From NCBI GenBank assembly GCA_017416805.1, contig JAFQBB010000008.1, positions 62,001 through 126,000 on the forward strand: 64,000 nucleotides of DNA, in the 5' to 3' direction. Below, piece after piece: positions 37,103-45,614 of this stretch. Source of the DNA: Bacteroidaceae bacterium (GTDB lineage: Bacteria; Bacteroidota; Bacteroidia; Bacteroidales; Bacteroidaceae). The position numbers were made by a program, and so were the translations under genes. Below the pieces are notes generated by a model. The model was not told where the DNA came from. It saw only the letters and a program-made list of their open reading frames with translations, and did not search any database. How positions within the stretch are numbered: position 1 is the first letter of the stretch; each line of letters starts with the position of its first letter.

Positions 37103-37825
37103 ATGCTCGGCCGTATTCACTCCATTGAAAGCTTCGGAACCGTTGATGGTCCGGGAATACGATTCGTCACCTTCATGCAAGGATGCCCGCTACGTTGCCG
37201 TTTTTGTCACAACCCTGACACATGGAATCCGCAAGCATCATGTATGTATGAGATGACTCCCGAAGAGCTATTTGCAGAAGCTATCCGCTATCGTAATTTC
37301 ATTATCAATGGAGGTGTTACAGTAACGGGAGGAGAGCCTCTGATGCAAGCAGCCTTCGTACGTGAATATTTTAGTATTTGCCAAAAGAATGGTTTACATA
37401 CAGCCCTTGACACATCGGGCATACTCTATACACCAGAATCTTTATCAGTCCTAAACTATACTAACTTAGTACTTCTTGACATCAAGACCTTCAATCCTGC
37501 CCTGCATAAAATTTTGACAGGCGCTGAAGGGACAAACCCTCTTCATTTCCTTGACAAATTGGAAGAACGCAATATTCCAACATGGATTCGCCATGTCATC
37601 GTACCGGGATGGACAGATAAGGAGACAGACCTACATAGGTTAGGAGAATACATATCGAACTACCAGACCGTAGAAAAAATAGAGATTCTGCCTTATCACA
37701 CCATGGGAGTGTACAAATACCAGGAATTGGGAATCCCCTACCCTTTAGAAAAGACTCCCCCCTTATCTATCGAGCAGCTTAATGTTGCCAAGGAGATCTT
37801 AAAACAATACAAACCTATAGAATAA
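37103..37825 (+). CDS. pflA: Pyruvate formate-lyase activating enzyme
   Basis: 240 residues, radical-SAM glycyl-radical activase. The cluster ligands are Cys28, Cys32 and Cys35 in GCPLRCRFCHNPDTW. The N-terminus IHSIESFGTVDGPGIRFVTF and VTVTGGEPLMQ are diagnostic, and RHVIVPGWTD is the conserved late motif. It makes the glycyl radical on Gly720 of the adjacent PflB using SAM and a [4Fe-4S] cluster. The start at 37103 matches the usual N-terminus. Confidence 0.96.
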   Translation: MLGRIHSIESFGTVDGPGIRFVTFMQGCPLRCRFCHNPDTWNPQASCMYEMTPEELFAEAIRYRNFIINGGVTVTGGEPLMQAAFVREYFSICQKNGLHTALDTSGILYTPESLSVLNYTNLVLLDIKTFNPALHKILTGAEGTNPLHFLDKLEERNIPTWIRHVIVPGWTDKETDLHRLGEYISNYQTVEKIEILPYHTMGVYKYQELGIPYPLEKTPPLSIEQLNVAKEILKQYKPIE

Positions 37826-37840
37826 CGGAATTTGAAATTT

Positions 37841-39310
37841 ATGAAGCGATTCTGTACACTGATATTCATACTTACCTTCTATGTAACAGCTATTATAGCA
37901 CAAAACGAGACACCATGGAAAAATGGAAAATTGCAAGTCAGCGACAATAACCGGTATCTTGTTCATGAAAACGGAAAACCATTCTTCTGGTTAGGAGATA
38001 CAGGATGGCTCATGCCCGAAAGACTCAACCGGGATGAAGTGAACTTCTACCTGAACCGCTGTGCAAAAGCCGGTTACAATGTGATACAAGTACAGACTGT
38101 TAACGGAGTTCCCGCCTACAATGCTTATGGCCAATCATCACATCCTTTCGGATACGACTTTACAGGCATAAACAACCTTGGGACATACGGCTACTGGGAC
38201 CACATGGACCATATTATTAGAACGGCAGAACAGAATGGCATATATATAGGTATGGTCTGCATCTGGGGAGGACTGGTGAAAAGTGGAAAAATGAACGAAG
38301 AAGAAGCGGTCAAATATGGAACTTTTTTGGCAAACCGATATAAAGACAGTCCCAATATTGTATGGATTATTGGTGGAGACATACAAGGCTATATCAAAAC
38401 AGAGATCTGGGAGACTTTAGCACAAACCATCCGGAATATAGACTCGAACCATTTGATGACTTTCCACCCACGCGGTCGGACATGTTCGTCACAGTTCTTC
38501 CCCGATGCCGAATGGATTGATTTTCACATGTTCCAAAGCGGACATCGCCGCTATGGGCAACGTATGGGGAATAAGGAATATCCCATCCCCGACAACACTG
38601 AAGAGGACAGTTGGCGATATGTCGAACAATCACTTGCCATCACTCCCCTAAAACCAGTTCTTGATGGTGAACCTTCATACGAAAACATTCCTCAAGGATT
38701 GCACCACGAGACAGAGCCTCGCTGGCAAGCAGCTGATGTGCGTCGTTATGCTTATTGGTCCGTATTCGCAGGTGCATGCGGACATACTTATGGATGTAAC
38801 GACATCATGCAATTCTACCGGCCGGGTGTTCCGCCTGCCTACTTTGCCAATACTCCATGGTGGGAAGCCTTAGATTTTCCCGGGTTCAATCAAATGAAAC
38901 ACCTGAAGAACCTGATATTAACCTTCCCATATATGGAACGACTACCTGATCAGGAAGTGATAATCAATAAACTCACAGAGAAAACAGAGAAGGCCACCAA
39001 TCCTGCAGAAAAATATAATCGGCTTATAGCAACTCGCGGAGATGATTATCTGCTGGTATATAATTATACCGGACGCCCCATGCAGGTGGACCTTACAAGA
39101 ATAACCGGAACAAAAAAGAATGCTTGGTGGTATAGCCCCGTGACGGGCGAATATACTTACATCGGGGAGGTTGAAAATAAGGTCACTGAATTCTATCCTA
39201 CAGGAGTTGGAATAGGAAAGGACATTGTTCTCGTTGTGACTGATGCCGCATCAAACTATAAGCTGGGGGTTACAACTGGAACTTTACAGAATAAGGACTA
39301 CGAAGAGTAA
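37841..39310 (+). CDS. GH140-like apiosidase (DUF4038 family)
   Basis: 489 residues from the ATG at 37841, 15 bp after pflA (an in-frame TTG at 37832 is less likely). Signal peptide about 1-20. A TIM barrel (about 30-370) of the DUF4038 type with KPFFWLGDTGWL, CAKAGYNVIQVQ, Asp180 in WIIGGDIQG and Glu277 in VLDGEPSYE, matching the catalytic Asp and Glu of family GH140. A C-terminal beta domain follows (about 375-489, YLLVYNYTGRPMQVDL). GH140 cleaves apiose-containing side chains of rhamnogalacturonan II. Many DUF4038 proteins have other substrates, so apiose is a likely rather than proven target. Confidence 0.82.
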   Translation: MKRFCTLIFILTFYVTAIIAQNETPWKNGKLQVSDNNRYLVHENGKPFFWLGDTGWLMPERLNRDEVNFYLNRCAKAGYNVIQVQTVNGVPAYNAYGQSSHPFGYDFTGINNLGTYGYWDHMDHIIRTAEQNGIYIGMVCIWGGLVKSGKMNEEEAVKYGTFLANRYKDSPNIVWIIGGDIQGYIKTEIWETLAQTIRNIDSNHLMTFHPRGRTCSSQFFPDAEWIDFHMFQSGHRRYGQRMGNKEYPIPDNTEEDSWRYVEQSLAITPLKPVLDGEPSYENIPQGLHHETEPRWQAADVRRYAYWSVFAGACGHTYGCNDIMQFYRPGVPPAYFANTPWWEALDFPGFNQMKHLKNLILTFPYMERLPDQEVIINKLTEKTEKATNPAEKYNRLIATRGDDYLLVYNYTGRPMQVDLTRITGTKKNAWWYSPVTGEYTYIGEVENKVTEFYPTGVGIGKDIVLVVTDAASNYKLGVTTGTLQNKDYEE

Positions 39311-39365
39311 TCTTATCAATTACCCTATTTATTACATTATTGCATTAAAACATTATCTGAATAAC

Positions 39366-39475
39366 CTCTTCACATCTGTCAAGAGATCTCTTCACAACTG
39401 TCAAGAGATGTCTTCACAACTGTCAAGAGATGTCTTCACAGATGTGAAGAGATCCTTTCACAACTGTGAAGAGGT
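39366..39475. repeat. Five tandem 22-bp imperfect palindromes
   Basis: Five contiguous 22-base units start at 39366, 39388, 39410, 39432 and 39454. Each has the form CTCTTCACA-nn-TGTCAAGAG or its palindromic version CTTCACAGATGTGAAG. They sit between convergent genes (GH140 and prfC). The sequence is unrelated to the array at 19797, but the period is identical. Nothing else is seen in 39311-39538. Confidence 0.9.
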
Positions 39476-39538
39476 TTAAAACCCAATACTTCTATCGCTA
39501 TAAGGTATGTATTCTTATGCTTTAAAGGATTATTTAAG

Positions 39539-41107
39539 CTAAAACTCACTTGTAAAGTGGAAACGGATGTGCTCAAAATCATTCTGAGCCATTTGGAGTA
39601 CATAACCGCTATCGGCCAAGAATACATCACGTCCTTCACGGTCCTTAGCCATATATTGATACTTACGTTTTTTGAATGCCTCAAGCTGAGCCGGATCATC
39701 ACTTTCAATCCAACAAGCTTTGTAAAGGCTGACGGGCTCCCAACGGCACTTGGCATTATACTCATTCTCCAAACGGTATTGGATAACCTCAAACTGGAGT
39801 TGTCCTACGGTACCGATAAGTTTACGTCCATTAAACTGATTAACAAAAAGTTGGGCTACACCCTCGTCCATTAACTGATCGACACCCTTAGCCAATTGTT
39901 TCTGCTTCATAGGATCGGCATTCTCGATATACTTGAACATCTCAGGTGAGAAACTGGGAATGCCACGGAAATGGAGTTTTTCACCTTCTGTAAGGGTGTC
40001 ACCAATTTTAAATGTTCCATTGTCCGGTAATCCGATAATATCGCCTGCCCAAGCCTCATCAACAGTGGTCTTACGCTGTGCCATGAACTGAGTCGGACTG
40101 GAGAAGCGCATAGTCTTGTCGTGGCGCACATGGTAATATGGAGTATTGCGTGAGAACTTACCGGAGCACACCTTACAGAAAGCAATACATGAACGATGGT
40201 TGGGGTCAATATTAGCCGTAATCTTGAAAATAAATCCCGTGAACTTATCTTCCTCAGGGTTCACCTCACGCTCCTCCGTTTTAGTAGGACGAGGACTGGG
40301 TGCTATCTCCACAAACGTATTGAGCAATTCTTCTACACCAAAATTATTCAGAGCCGATCCGAAGAATACGGGCGCTAACTCTCCCTTAAGATATTCTGTA
40401 GTATCGAATTCCGGATATACCCCTTCAAGCAGTTCCAACTCTCCGCGCAAACGGTCTGCCAAATCGTGCCCTATCTGATTATCCAATTCTTCTGTATTGA
40501 TATCTACAGCAACCTTCTCGGCCACAACCTGTTTGGAAGGTTGAAAGAGATTAAGATTATGTTCATATAGGTTATAAACACCCTTAAACCGCTCACCGCT
40601 TTCAATCGGCCAAGTGAGAGGACGCACGTGGATATGGAGTTCCTCCTCCAATTCATCCAACAAATCAAAGGGGTCTTTGGCCTCACGGTCCATCTTATTG
40701 ACAAATATGATTACAGGAGTATTGCGCATACGGCATACCTCCATAAGTTTGCGTGTCTGGGTCTCCACACCTTTAGCACCATCCACCACAATAATAACAG
40801 AATCAACAGCCGTCAACGTACGGTAAGTATCCTCCGCGAAATCCTGGTGACCGGGGGTATCTAGAATATTAATCTTATAATCATGGTAATCGAACTCCAT
40901 CACAGAGGTTGTCACCGAGATTCCACGTTGTTTCTCAATATCCATCCAGTCGGAAGTAGCAGTTTTCTTTATCTTATTACTTTTAACAGCTCCTGCCACT
41001 TGTATCTGACCACCAAAAAGCAACAACTTTTCAGTAAGTGATGTTTTACCCGCATCAGGGTGTGCGATAATCGCAAAGGTTCTTCTTCTTTCTATTTCTT
41101 GATTCAT
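39539..41107 (-). CDS. prfC: Peptide chain release factor 3
   Basis: 522 residues from the ATG at 41107, which gives the usual N-terminus [20 protein letters not shown]; a GTG ten codons upstream is not needed. GTPase motifs: P-loop [20 protein letters not shown] (switch I), DTPGHQDF (switch II) and VNKMDREA (G4). Domain II and a C-terminal RF3 domain ([14 protein letters not shown]) follow. RF3 is a GTPase that recycles RF1 and RF2 after termination. The 5' leader begins in the inverted repeat flanking the GxxExxY gene. Confidence 0.96.
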   Translation of the reverse strand: MNQEIERRRTFAIIAHPDAGKTSLTEKLLLFGGQIQVAGAVKSNKIKKTATSDWMDIEKQRGISVTTSVMEFDYHDYKINILDTPGHQDFAEDTYRTLTAVDSVIIVVDGAKGVETQTRKLMEVCRMRNTPVIIFVNKMDREAKDPFDLLDELEEELHIHVRPLTWPIESGERFKGVYNLYEHNLNLFQPSKQVVAEKVAVDINTEELDNQIGHDLADRLRGELELLEGVYPEFDTTEYLKGELAPVFFGSALNNFGVEELLNTFVEIAPSPRPTKTEEREVNPEEDKFTGFIFKITANIDPNHRSCIAFCKVCSGKFSRNTPYYHVRHDKTMRFSSPTQFMAQRKTTVDEAWAGDIIGLPDNGTFKIGDTLTEGEKLHFRGIPSFSPEMFKYIENADPMKQKQLAKGVDQLMDEGVAQLFVNQFNGRKLIGTVGQLQFEVIQYRLENEYNAKCRWEPVSLYKACWIESDDPAQLEAFKKRKYQYMAKDREGRDVFLADSGYVLQMAQNDFEHIRFHFTSEF

Positions 41108-41120
41108 ACGTTTTTTTGTT

Positions 41121-41603
41121 TTAGGCACGGATTTCACGGATTACACGGTTTTCCATGCGGCACTGGGAATACACAGATTCCCTATACTATAATTATTATC
41201 TTGTCAGTATGTCAGTATTTTACGTTTAATTTCTGCACTTATTCCAAAATTCAGCAATAGCCCGACTTGAAGGTTTGTTGCCTTCAAATAATTAACCAAT
41301 TGCCATTCGTGCTCCGGACGTAATGAGGAGACTGCTTTCAGTTCTAAGATGATGCGATTCTCTACAACCATATCCGCTCTATAAGTGCCTACTATTTCAC
41401 CCTTATAATATACATTCAACTCCTTTTGGCATTCACACTTCATTCCACGATTCACCAATTCCTTGTACAATGCATTCTGATATACATTCTCCAAGAATCC
41501 GAATCCTAACACCTTGTGTACTTCGTAAAAAGCACCGATAATCTCTTTTGAGAGTTCTTCGTGTATCATATTCCTCTGTGTAATCCGTGAAATCCGTGTC
41601 TAA
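41121..41603. mobile_element. Putative element: GxxExxY gene bounded by 28-bp inverted repeats of 9-bp units
   Basis: 28-base arms at 41121-41148 and 41576-41603 are complementary at 26 of 28 positions. They consist of 9-base units (TTAGGCACG, GATTTCACG, GATTACACG), like the hairpin at 27526. They enclose a single complete gene and the 10-mer CCATGCGGCA (41153-41162), the inverse of copies at 20644 and 44135. No obvious target duplication was seen. Mobility is an inference from architecture. Confidence 0.6.
41204..41569 (-). CDS. GxxExxY protein (PD-(D/E)XK-like, unknown function)
   Basis: 121 residues, no signal peptide or membrane segment. The naming motif GFLENVY is at 24-30, preceded by GAFYEVHKVLG. 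A PD-(D/E)XK-like core is visible: Asp66 in YRADMVVE, then Glu76 and Lys78 in ILELKAV, then HEWQLVNYLKATNLQVGLLLNFG. The family is small, often multi-copy and functionally uncharacterised; a nuclease-like fold is predicted from these residues. The gene is the only one within a pair of 28-bp inverted repeats, between prfC and rfbD. Confidence 0.88.
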   Translation of the reverse strand: MIHEELSKEIIGAFYEVHKVLGFGFLENVYQNALYKELVNRGMKCECQKELNVYYKGEIVGTYRADMVVENRIILELKAVSSLRPEHEWQLVNYLKATNLQVGLLLNFGISAEIKRKILTY

Positions 41604-41607
41604 AAAC

Positions 41608-42459
41608 TTACAACAGTCTGATGCACTCTTGCAGAGATTCTTCCCAATAGGGAATGTCGATGTCAAGTATTTCCTTTATTTTAGTTTTATCAAGCACTGA
41701 ATAGTGCGGACGGGCGGCAGGAGTAGGATACTCCTCGGTATGAAGAGGACGTACCCGACACGTAGTAATACCTGCTATACGATGAATGGCACGAGTGAAG
41801 TCGTACCACGAGCAGACACCTTCGTTACTGAAATGGAAGATTCCTGCCGGTACCTCCTTAGCAATAGCAGCATAGATAGCACGAGCCAAATCACGAGCAT
41901 AGGTAGGAGTACCCACTTGGTCAAAAATAACACCCAATTGTTCCTTTTCGCGACCAAGACGAATCATTGTCTTCACAAAGTTATTGCCAAAGGTAGAATA
42001 AAGCCATGCCGTACGGATAATCATTGTGCGTTCACACAGGCTCATAGCCTCCTGCTCACCGGCCAACTTTGTACGACCATAGACTGAATTGGGACACGTA
42101 GGTTCCGTCTCACGATAAGGAATATGATTTGTTCCATCGAACACGTAATCGGTTGAAACTTGAATCAAAGCGGCTCCACGCGAAGCGGCTGCCTTGGCCA
42201 AGTATCCGGGAGCTATATGATTGAGCTTGTCACAAAAGTCCTCATTCTCTTCTGCCTTATCTACAGCGGTATAAGCCGCACAATTGACAATACAATCAAT
42301 CGCATTATCCTGTACAAAATTCGTCACCGCCTGCTCATCACAGATATCCAGTTCTTCTACATCAGTAAAGAAATAAGTATATTCTGGATGTTCGGTGGCC
42401 AACACTCGCATTTCATTGCCAAGCTGGCCATTGGCTCCTGTTATCAAAATATTCTTCAT
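41608..42459 (-). CDS. rfbD: dTDP-4-dehydrorhamnose reductase
   Basis: 283 residues from the ATG at 42457-42459, which gives MKNILITGANGQLGNEMRVL; the ATG two codons upstream is possible. Extended SDR fold: GxxGxxG-type NAD(P)H motif TGANGQLG, NCAAYTAVDKAE, VSTDYVFDG, catalytic Tyr and Lys in YGRTKLAGE, and RTAWLYSTFGNNFVKTM. It catalyses the last step of dTDP-L-rhamnose synthesis for surface polysaccharide. The other rml genes are not in the window. It is followed by DUF4924 and LysE genes, an order I recall from other Bacteroidales. Confidence 0.93.
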   Translation of the reverse strand: MKNILITGANGQLGNEMRVLATEHPEYTYFFTDVEELDICDEQAVTNFVQDNAIDCIVNCAAYTAVDKAEENEDFCDKLNHIAPGYLAKAAASRGAALIQVSTDYVFDGTNHIPYRETEPTCPNSVYGRTKLAGEQEAMSLCERTMIIRTAWLYSTFGNNFVKTMIRLGREKEQLGVIFDQVGTPTYARDLARAIYAAIAKEVPAGIFHFSNEGVCSWYDFTRAIHRIAGITTCRVRPLHTEEYPTPAARPHYSVLDKTKIKEILDIDIPYWEESLQECIRLL

Positions 42460-42528
42460 ATACATATATAATTATAGTCTTGTAAACTAAGCTTTTATTG
42501 GTTATAGTGGCCATGCTCCACTGTTTTT

Positions 42529-42561
42529 TTTAGGACACAGAGACGCAGAGACACTGAGTTT
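42529..42561. repeat. Solo 9-bp-unit arm upstream of rfbD
   Basis: GGACACAGAGACGCAGAGAC with flanks is almost the reverse complement of 20604-20636. It has no paired arm nearby and lies just before the rfbD-side end of the DUF4924 gene. Confidence 0.6.
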
Positions 42562-42571
42562 CGTCTTTTTG

Positions 42572-43117
42572 CTACTCCAATTCCAACTCACCCGCTTTAT
42601 CCTTTTTATAGTAGTCACTCAGGATTCCCAAAAACTGGCTGATAGCCTTAACGGCTTGAAGGGTTCCTTCACTGATTTCCCGTTTCTGCAGTTTAAGGAG
42701 CAAGACCCCGTAAAGAACCTCAAAACAGTTTTCCAGTTCGGAGAGATTGCGATTGTTCCCCTGAGTACGAAGTTCTACAATAAACGGAAGTGCTTTGTAA
42801 TAAGCGGCACTATAGAAAGGATATTTCGTAGATTTAAGCAATTGAAGATGAAGATCTGTAAGCAGAGTGACAGTATTCTTGTTTATCTGAAGATGCCCTT
42901 TTTCTGAAACTCCCTCCAATCGCATCATCTCCACCAGATTCTCATACCAATCGGACAGTTCCTTTTCGCGTTCAGCATCCAACCTTGCTGGTGTGACAAG
43001 GGTCTCTCTGATACGTTCCATATCCATTCCGTTAGCCCGTATCATATCCTCAACCTGCCACATATAGAGCAGGTATTCGGCTATATTTTCTTCCTTAAGT
43101 TTTCTTGAAACAAACAC
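42572..43117 (-). CDS. DUF4924 family protein
   Basis: 181 residues, soluble and helical. The N-terminus FVSRKLKEENIAEYLLYMWQ and VEDMIRA match DUF4924, a Bacteroidales family of unknown function. The start codon is GTG at 43115-43117: the next ATG would remove the conserved N-terminus and no ATG precedes it in frame. An element with AT-rich heptamers begins only six bases upstream, so the repeat may have replaced the original leader. It lies between rfbD and a LysE transporter gene. Confidence 0.85.
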   Translation of the reverse strand: MFVSRKLKEENIAEYLLYMWQVEDMIRANGMDMERIRETLVTPARLDAEREKELSDWYENLVEMMRLEGVSEKGHLQINKNTVTLLTDLHLQLLKSTKYPFYSAAYYKALPFIVELRTQGNNRNLSELENCFEVLYGVLLLKLQKREISEGTLQAVKAISQFLGILSDYYKKDKAGELELE

Positions 43118-43122
43118 GATAT

Positions 43123-43207
43123 ATGAATTATGAATTATGAATTGTGAATTATTAATTGTGACTGCGAAACCGGTGAGAACTGTGCTCGAACTAATTGTGA
43201 ATTATGA
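43123..43207. repeat. Conserved-core element with AT-rich heptamers upstream of DUF4924
   Basis: Heptamers ATGAATT, ATGAATT, ATGAATT, GTGAATT, ATTAATT run into a 37-base core (43156-43192) that is the inverted relative of 30874-30910 (31 of 37 identical). More AATTGTG/AATTATG units follow. The gap to the LysE gene (43208-43303) holds nothing else I can support. Confidence 0.85.
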
Positions 43208-43303
43208 CTATGTAAGTTGATAGAGGTGCACTCGAAATATTTATTGTTGCCCCCTCTTGAAAAATCATAGGGGCAAACATTAAGGAGAAAGCCCTAATCT
43301 TCC

Positions 43304-43972
43304 TCAGTACAAAGTCTTTCCTATCAATGTAAAGACGGCACTGACCACCGAAGCCAACATGACAACAACACCAATGACCCGATTTAAGATTCTGATACCA
43401 CGCAAATCGAACTTTGCACGCAACTTATCAACCAAATATGTTATAACAAACCACCATGCTAATGCACCACCGACTATTGCAAAATAGCCTATGCTCTGTT
43501 CATATAGAAAAGCTTCGGGTAGCACAAACGAGAATCGTGCATAGAGGCCGATAAACAACAGAATAATAAACGGATTGGAAAGAGTGACGAAAAATGCCGT
43601 CACAAAGTTGTGTACCAGACTTCCTTTGTTTGCCGAAACAGGACGTATATTCTGAGCCGGATTGCTACGGAACGTATATACTCCGAAACAAAAAAGCATG
43701 ATGCTCCCTATCAACTGGAAATAGTACATGGTCTGTGGATTCTCAATGAATTCCACAACAAAACTCATACCATACCCTGTAATGAGAGCATAAATAATAT
43801 CACTCAATGCTGCACCCAAGCCGGTGACAAAGCCATACCAACGCCCTTTGTTGAGAGTACGCTGGATACAAAGCACACCTACAGGCCCCATAGGAGCTGA
43901 CACTACAACTCCTATGATAAGCCCTTTTATCAGCAAGTCAAGTACGGTTATATGCTCAAACCACCAATTCAT
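43304..43972 (-). CDS. LysE/RhtB-family amino acid exporter
   Basis: 222 residues with about six membrane helices. GLIIGVVVSAPMGPVGVLCI (about 16-35) is the LysE/RhtB signature region, followed by RTLNKGRWYGFVTGLGAALS and a C-terminal FVTLSNPFIILLFIGLYA segment. Family members export amino acids across the inner membrane; the substrate here is unknown. Confidence 0.88.
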   Translation of the reverse strand: MNWWFEHITVLDLLIKGLIIGVVVSAPMGPVGVLCIQRTLNKGRWYGFVTGLGAALSDIIYALITGYGMSFVVEFIENPQTMYYFQLIGSIMLFCFGVYTFRSNPAQNIRPVSANKGSLVHNFVTAFFVTLSNPFIILLFIGLYARFSFVLPEAFLYEQSIGYFAIVGGALAWWFVITYLVDKLRAKFDLRGIRILNRVIGVVVMLASVVSAVFTLIGKTLY

Positions 43973-44030
43973 AGTGCAAAGATGCCACTTTTTTATGACA
44001 TGGGCAACAGATTGAATAAAAAAGTTATGA

Positions 44031-44193
44031 GTGAATAGAGACTAGTGCCAGCTACGAGCTACAAGTGATGAACTACAAGTGACAAGTGCCATGCGACACA
44101 AGATTCGTAAACTTGTAGCTCATCACTAATATTATGCCGCATGGCCACTAGTAGCTCGTAACTAGTAGCTAGTAACTAGTAGCTACTAGCTAA
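44031..44193. repeat. Long 7-bp-unit inverted array between LysE and DUF5723 genes
   Basis: Left heptamers from 44031 (GTGAATA, GAGACTA, ..., GCTACGA, GCTACAA, GTGATGA, ACTACAA, GTGACAA) and right heptamers to 44195 (ACTAGTA, GCTCGTA, ACTAGTA, GCTAGTA, ACTAGTA, GCTACTA). AGTGATGAACTACAAGT (44063-44079) pairs with ACTTGTAGCTCATCACT (44111-44127) with one mismatch. The 10-mer TGCCGCATGG lies at 44135-44144. Confidence 0.85.
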
Positions 44194-45585
44194 TTAATGT
44201 CCAAGGATGAAGTTGACACCCATCATCACATTGGCATTCGAGTTCAAGGGGATGAATTGGGTATTGACATCGCTCAACATGCAATCGGTACCCACAAAGA
44301 AGTTGAATCCTTTGGGATGGAAATTCAAGAGCATACCGAATGAAGAACCGAATGTGGAGATTGCATAATTGACTCCAAGACCAAACCATTTGGTGGGGTT
44401 CACATTGGCAGAAAGGCGACCTTCTGTCCAAGTGAAAGGACCATCAATATAGGTTGACGAGAGCAGACCGAACTTCAACTTGTCGTACACAGGAAGGGGG
44501 TATTCGGCACCAAAGTTCAACGTTGCAGCCAGCATGGTCTTACGGCTACCTATCTCACCATCAGTCCTTACATTATACAGTTTCTCCAAATCATCGCCCA
44601 GGTCGTCCATCTGGTCTTCCAATTTCTTGCCATTACCATTATCATCGATAGCTATATCCTTGAAACCATCAAACATGAACTCTTCGCCATCATTGATAGC
44701 CTTTGCATTGTCCGACCAGTTGATAAAGCCCAAATCAAGCACAGCAGCCGAGAGTTTCAAGCCTTCCAACGGACCGTCTGTAAACTTGTAGGTTGCTCCC
44801 AAGTCAAGACCAAGTCCGAAACCACCAACGCCCGGTGACTCCACTTCAAGTCCGTCAACCTCTCCGTCTGCATCGGTAGTAAAGTAAGCACCCTTCAACG
44901 AGGCATTCACTTCGGCATTGGCCTTGATACGCCATGCGTTTTGCTTGAGGTCGATGTAAGCATCTTTGAGTGTAGCTTCAAGGTCGGCACCACCCACCAG
45001 AAATTTCAACTTGGCACCTATGGTCAGGTTTTCGTTGATAGGACGGGCATGTCCGAGGGCCAACTCTGCCCATCCGCGAGCACGGATAGAGAGGTCGTCC
45101 AACTGGTAGTTAGTATCGCCATACATGCCTCGCTTGGCAAACTCAAAGAGTCCGTATGGCAGGTTCAAGCCCATGTTCATACGAAGGTTCAAGCCTATGG
45201 TGTTGAAACCTCCGAATCCCTTGAATCCCATAGAGAAGATGCTGGTCTTCATGGTGAACATCAACTTGTTGTTGTCGGTCAACTCGCCGAGGAACTGGTC
45301 GGCCGAGATATTGGGATGGAAACCAGTAGTAAGTTCATACTTGGAAGTAGGATCCGGATGGGTGAAGATGAAGTTCTCCAAACCGAAATTCCCACGGAAC
45401 CCGACATTGAACTGACCCAAAATAGGCATACTGAAATAAGAATCGTCCATATAGGCAGGGTTTGTTTCGTGGCGGTATGTGAAACCATCCATGAAATAAC
45501 CCGAATTGAGCGTTTGTGCCATAGCTCCTCCCGCGCAAGAAGCCAACATCAGAGAAAGCGCGGTTTTCTTTATTATTGATTTCAT
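44194..45585 (-). CDS. DUF5723-like outer-membrane beta-barrel protein
   Basis: 463 residues with signal peptide (about 1-23). The sequence alternates like a beta-barrel with many aromatic strand ends, and starts GYFMDGFTYRHETNPAY, the asparagine-proline-alanine pattern of Bacteroidetes porin-like DUF5723 proteins (PorV/FadL-like fold). It ends with a strand of alternating residues (NVMMGVNFILGH) as expected for barrel insertion. It lies 29 bp after the large lipoprotein gene, suggesting a functional pair. Function is unknown. Confidence 0.75.
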   Translation of the reverse strand: MKSIIKKTALSLMLASCAGGAMAQTLNSGYFMDGFTYRHETNPAYMDDSYFSMPILGQFNVGFRGNFGLENFIFTHPDPTSKYELTTGFHPNISADQFLGELTDNNKLMFTMKTSIFSMGFKGFGGFNTIGLNLRMNMGLNLPYGLFEFAKRGMYGDTNYQLDDLSIRARGWAELALGHARPINENLTIGAKLKFLVGGADLEATLKDAYIDLKQNAWRIKANAEVNASLKGAYFTTDADGEVDGLEVESPGVGGFGLGLDLGATYKFTDGPLEGLKLSAAVLDLGFINWSDNAKAINDGEEFMFDGFKDIAIDDNGNGKKLEDQMDDLGDDLEKLYNVRTDGEIGSRKTMLAATLNFGAEYPLPVYDKLKFGLLSSTYIDGPFTWTEGRLSANVNPTKWFGLGVNYAISTFGSSFGMLLNFHPKGFNFFVGTDCMLSDVNTQFIPLNSNANVMMGVNFILGH

Positions 45586-45614
45586 AATGTTTGTCTGTTT
45601 TTAGGTTCTGTTTA

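Noticed and set aside
39366..39475. CRISPR array
   Set aside because: The 22-base units are contiguous with no unique spacers, and no cas gene is present. The 12-base palindromes at 19797 have short related spacers, also unlike CRISPR.
39243..39479. Small open frame across the 22-bp array
   Set aside because: Its residues are generated by the tandem repeat. 22 is not a multiple of three, so units are read in different frames, and no start signal is seen.
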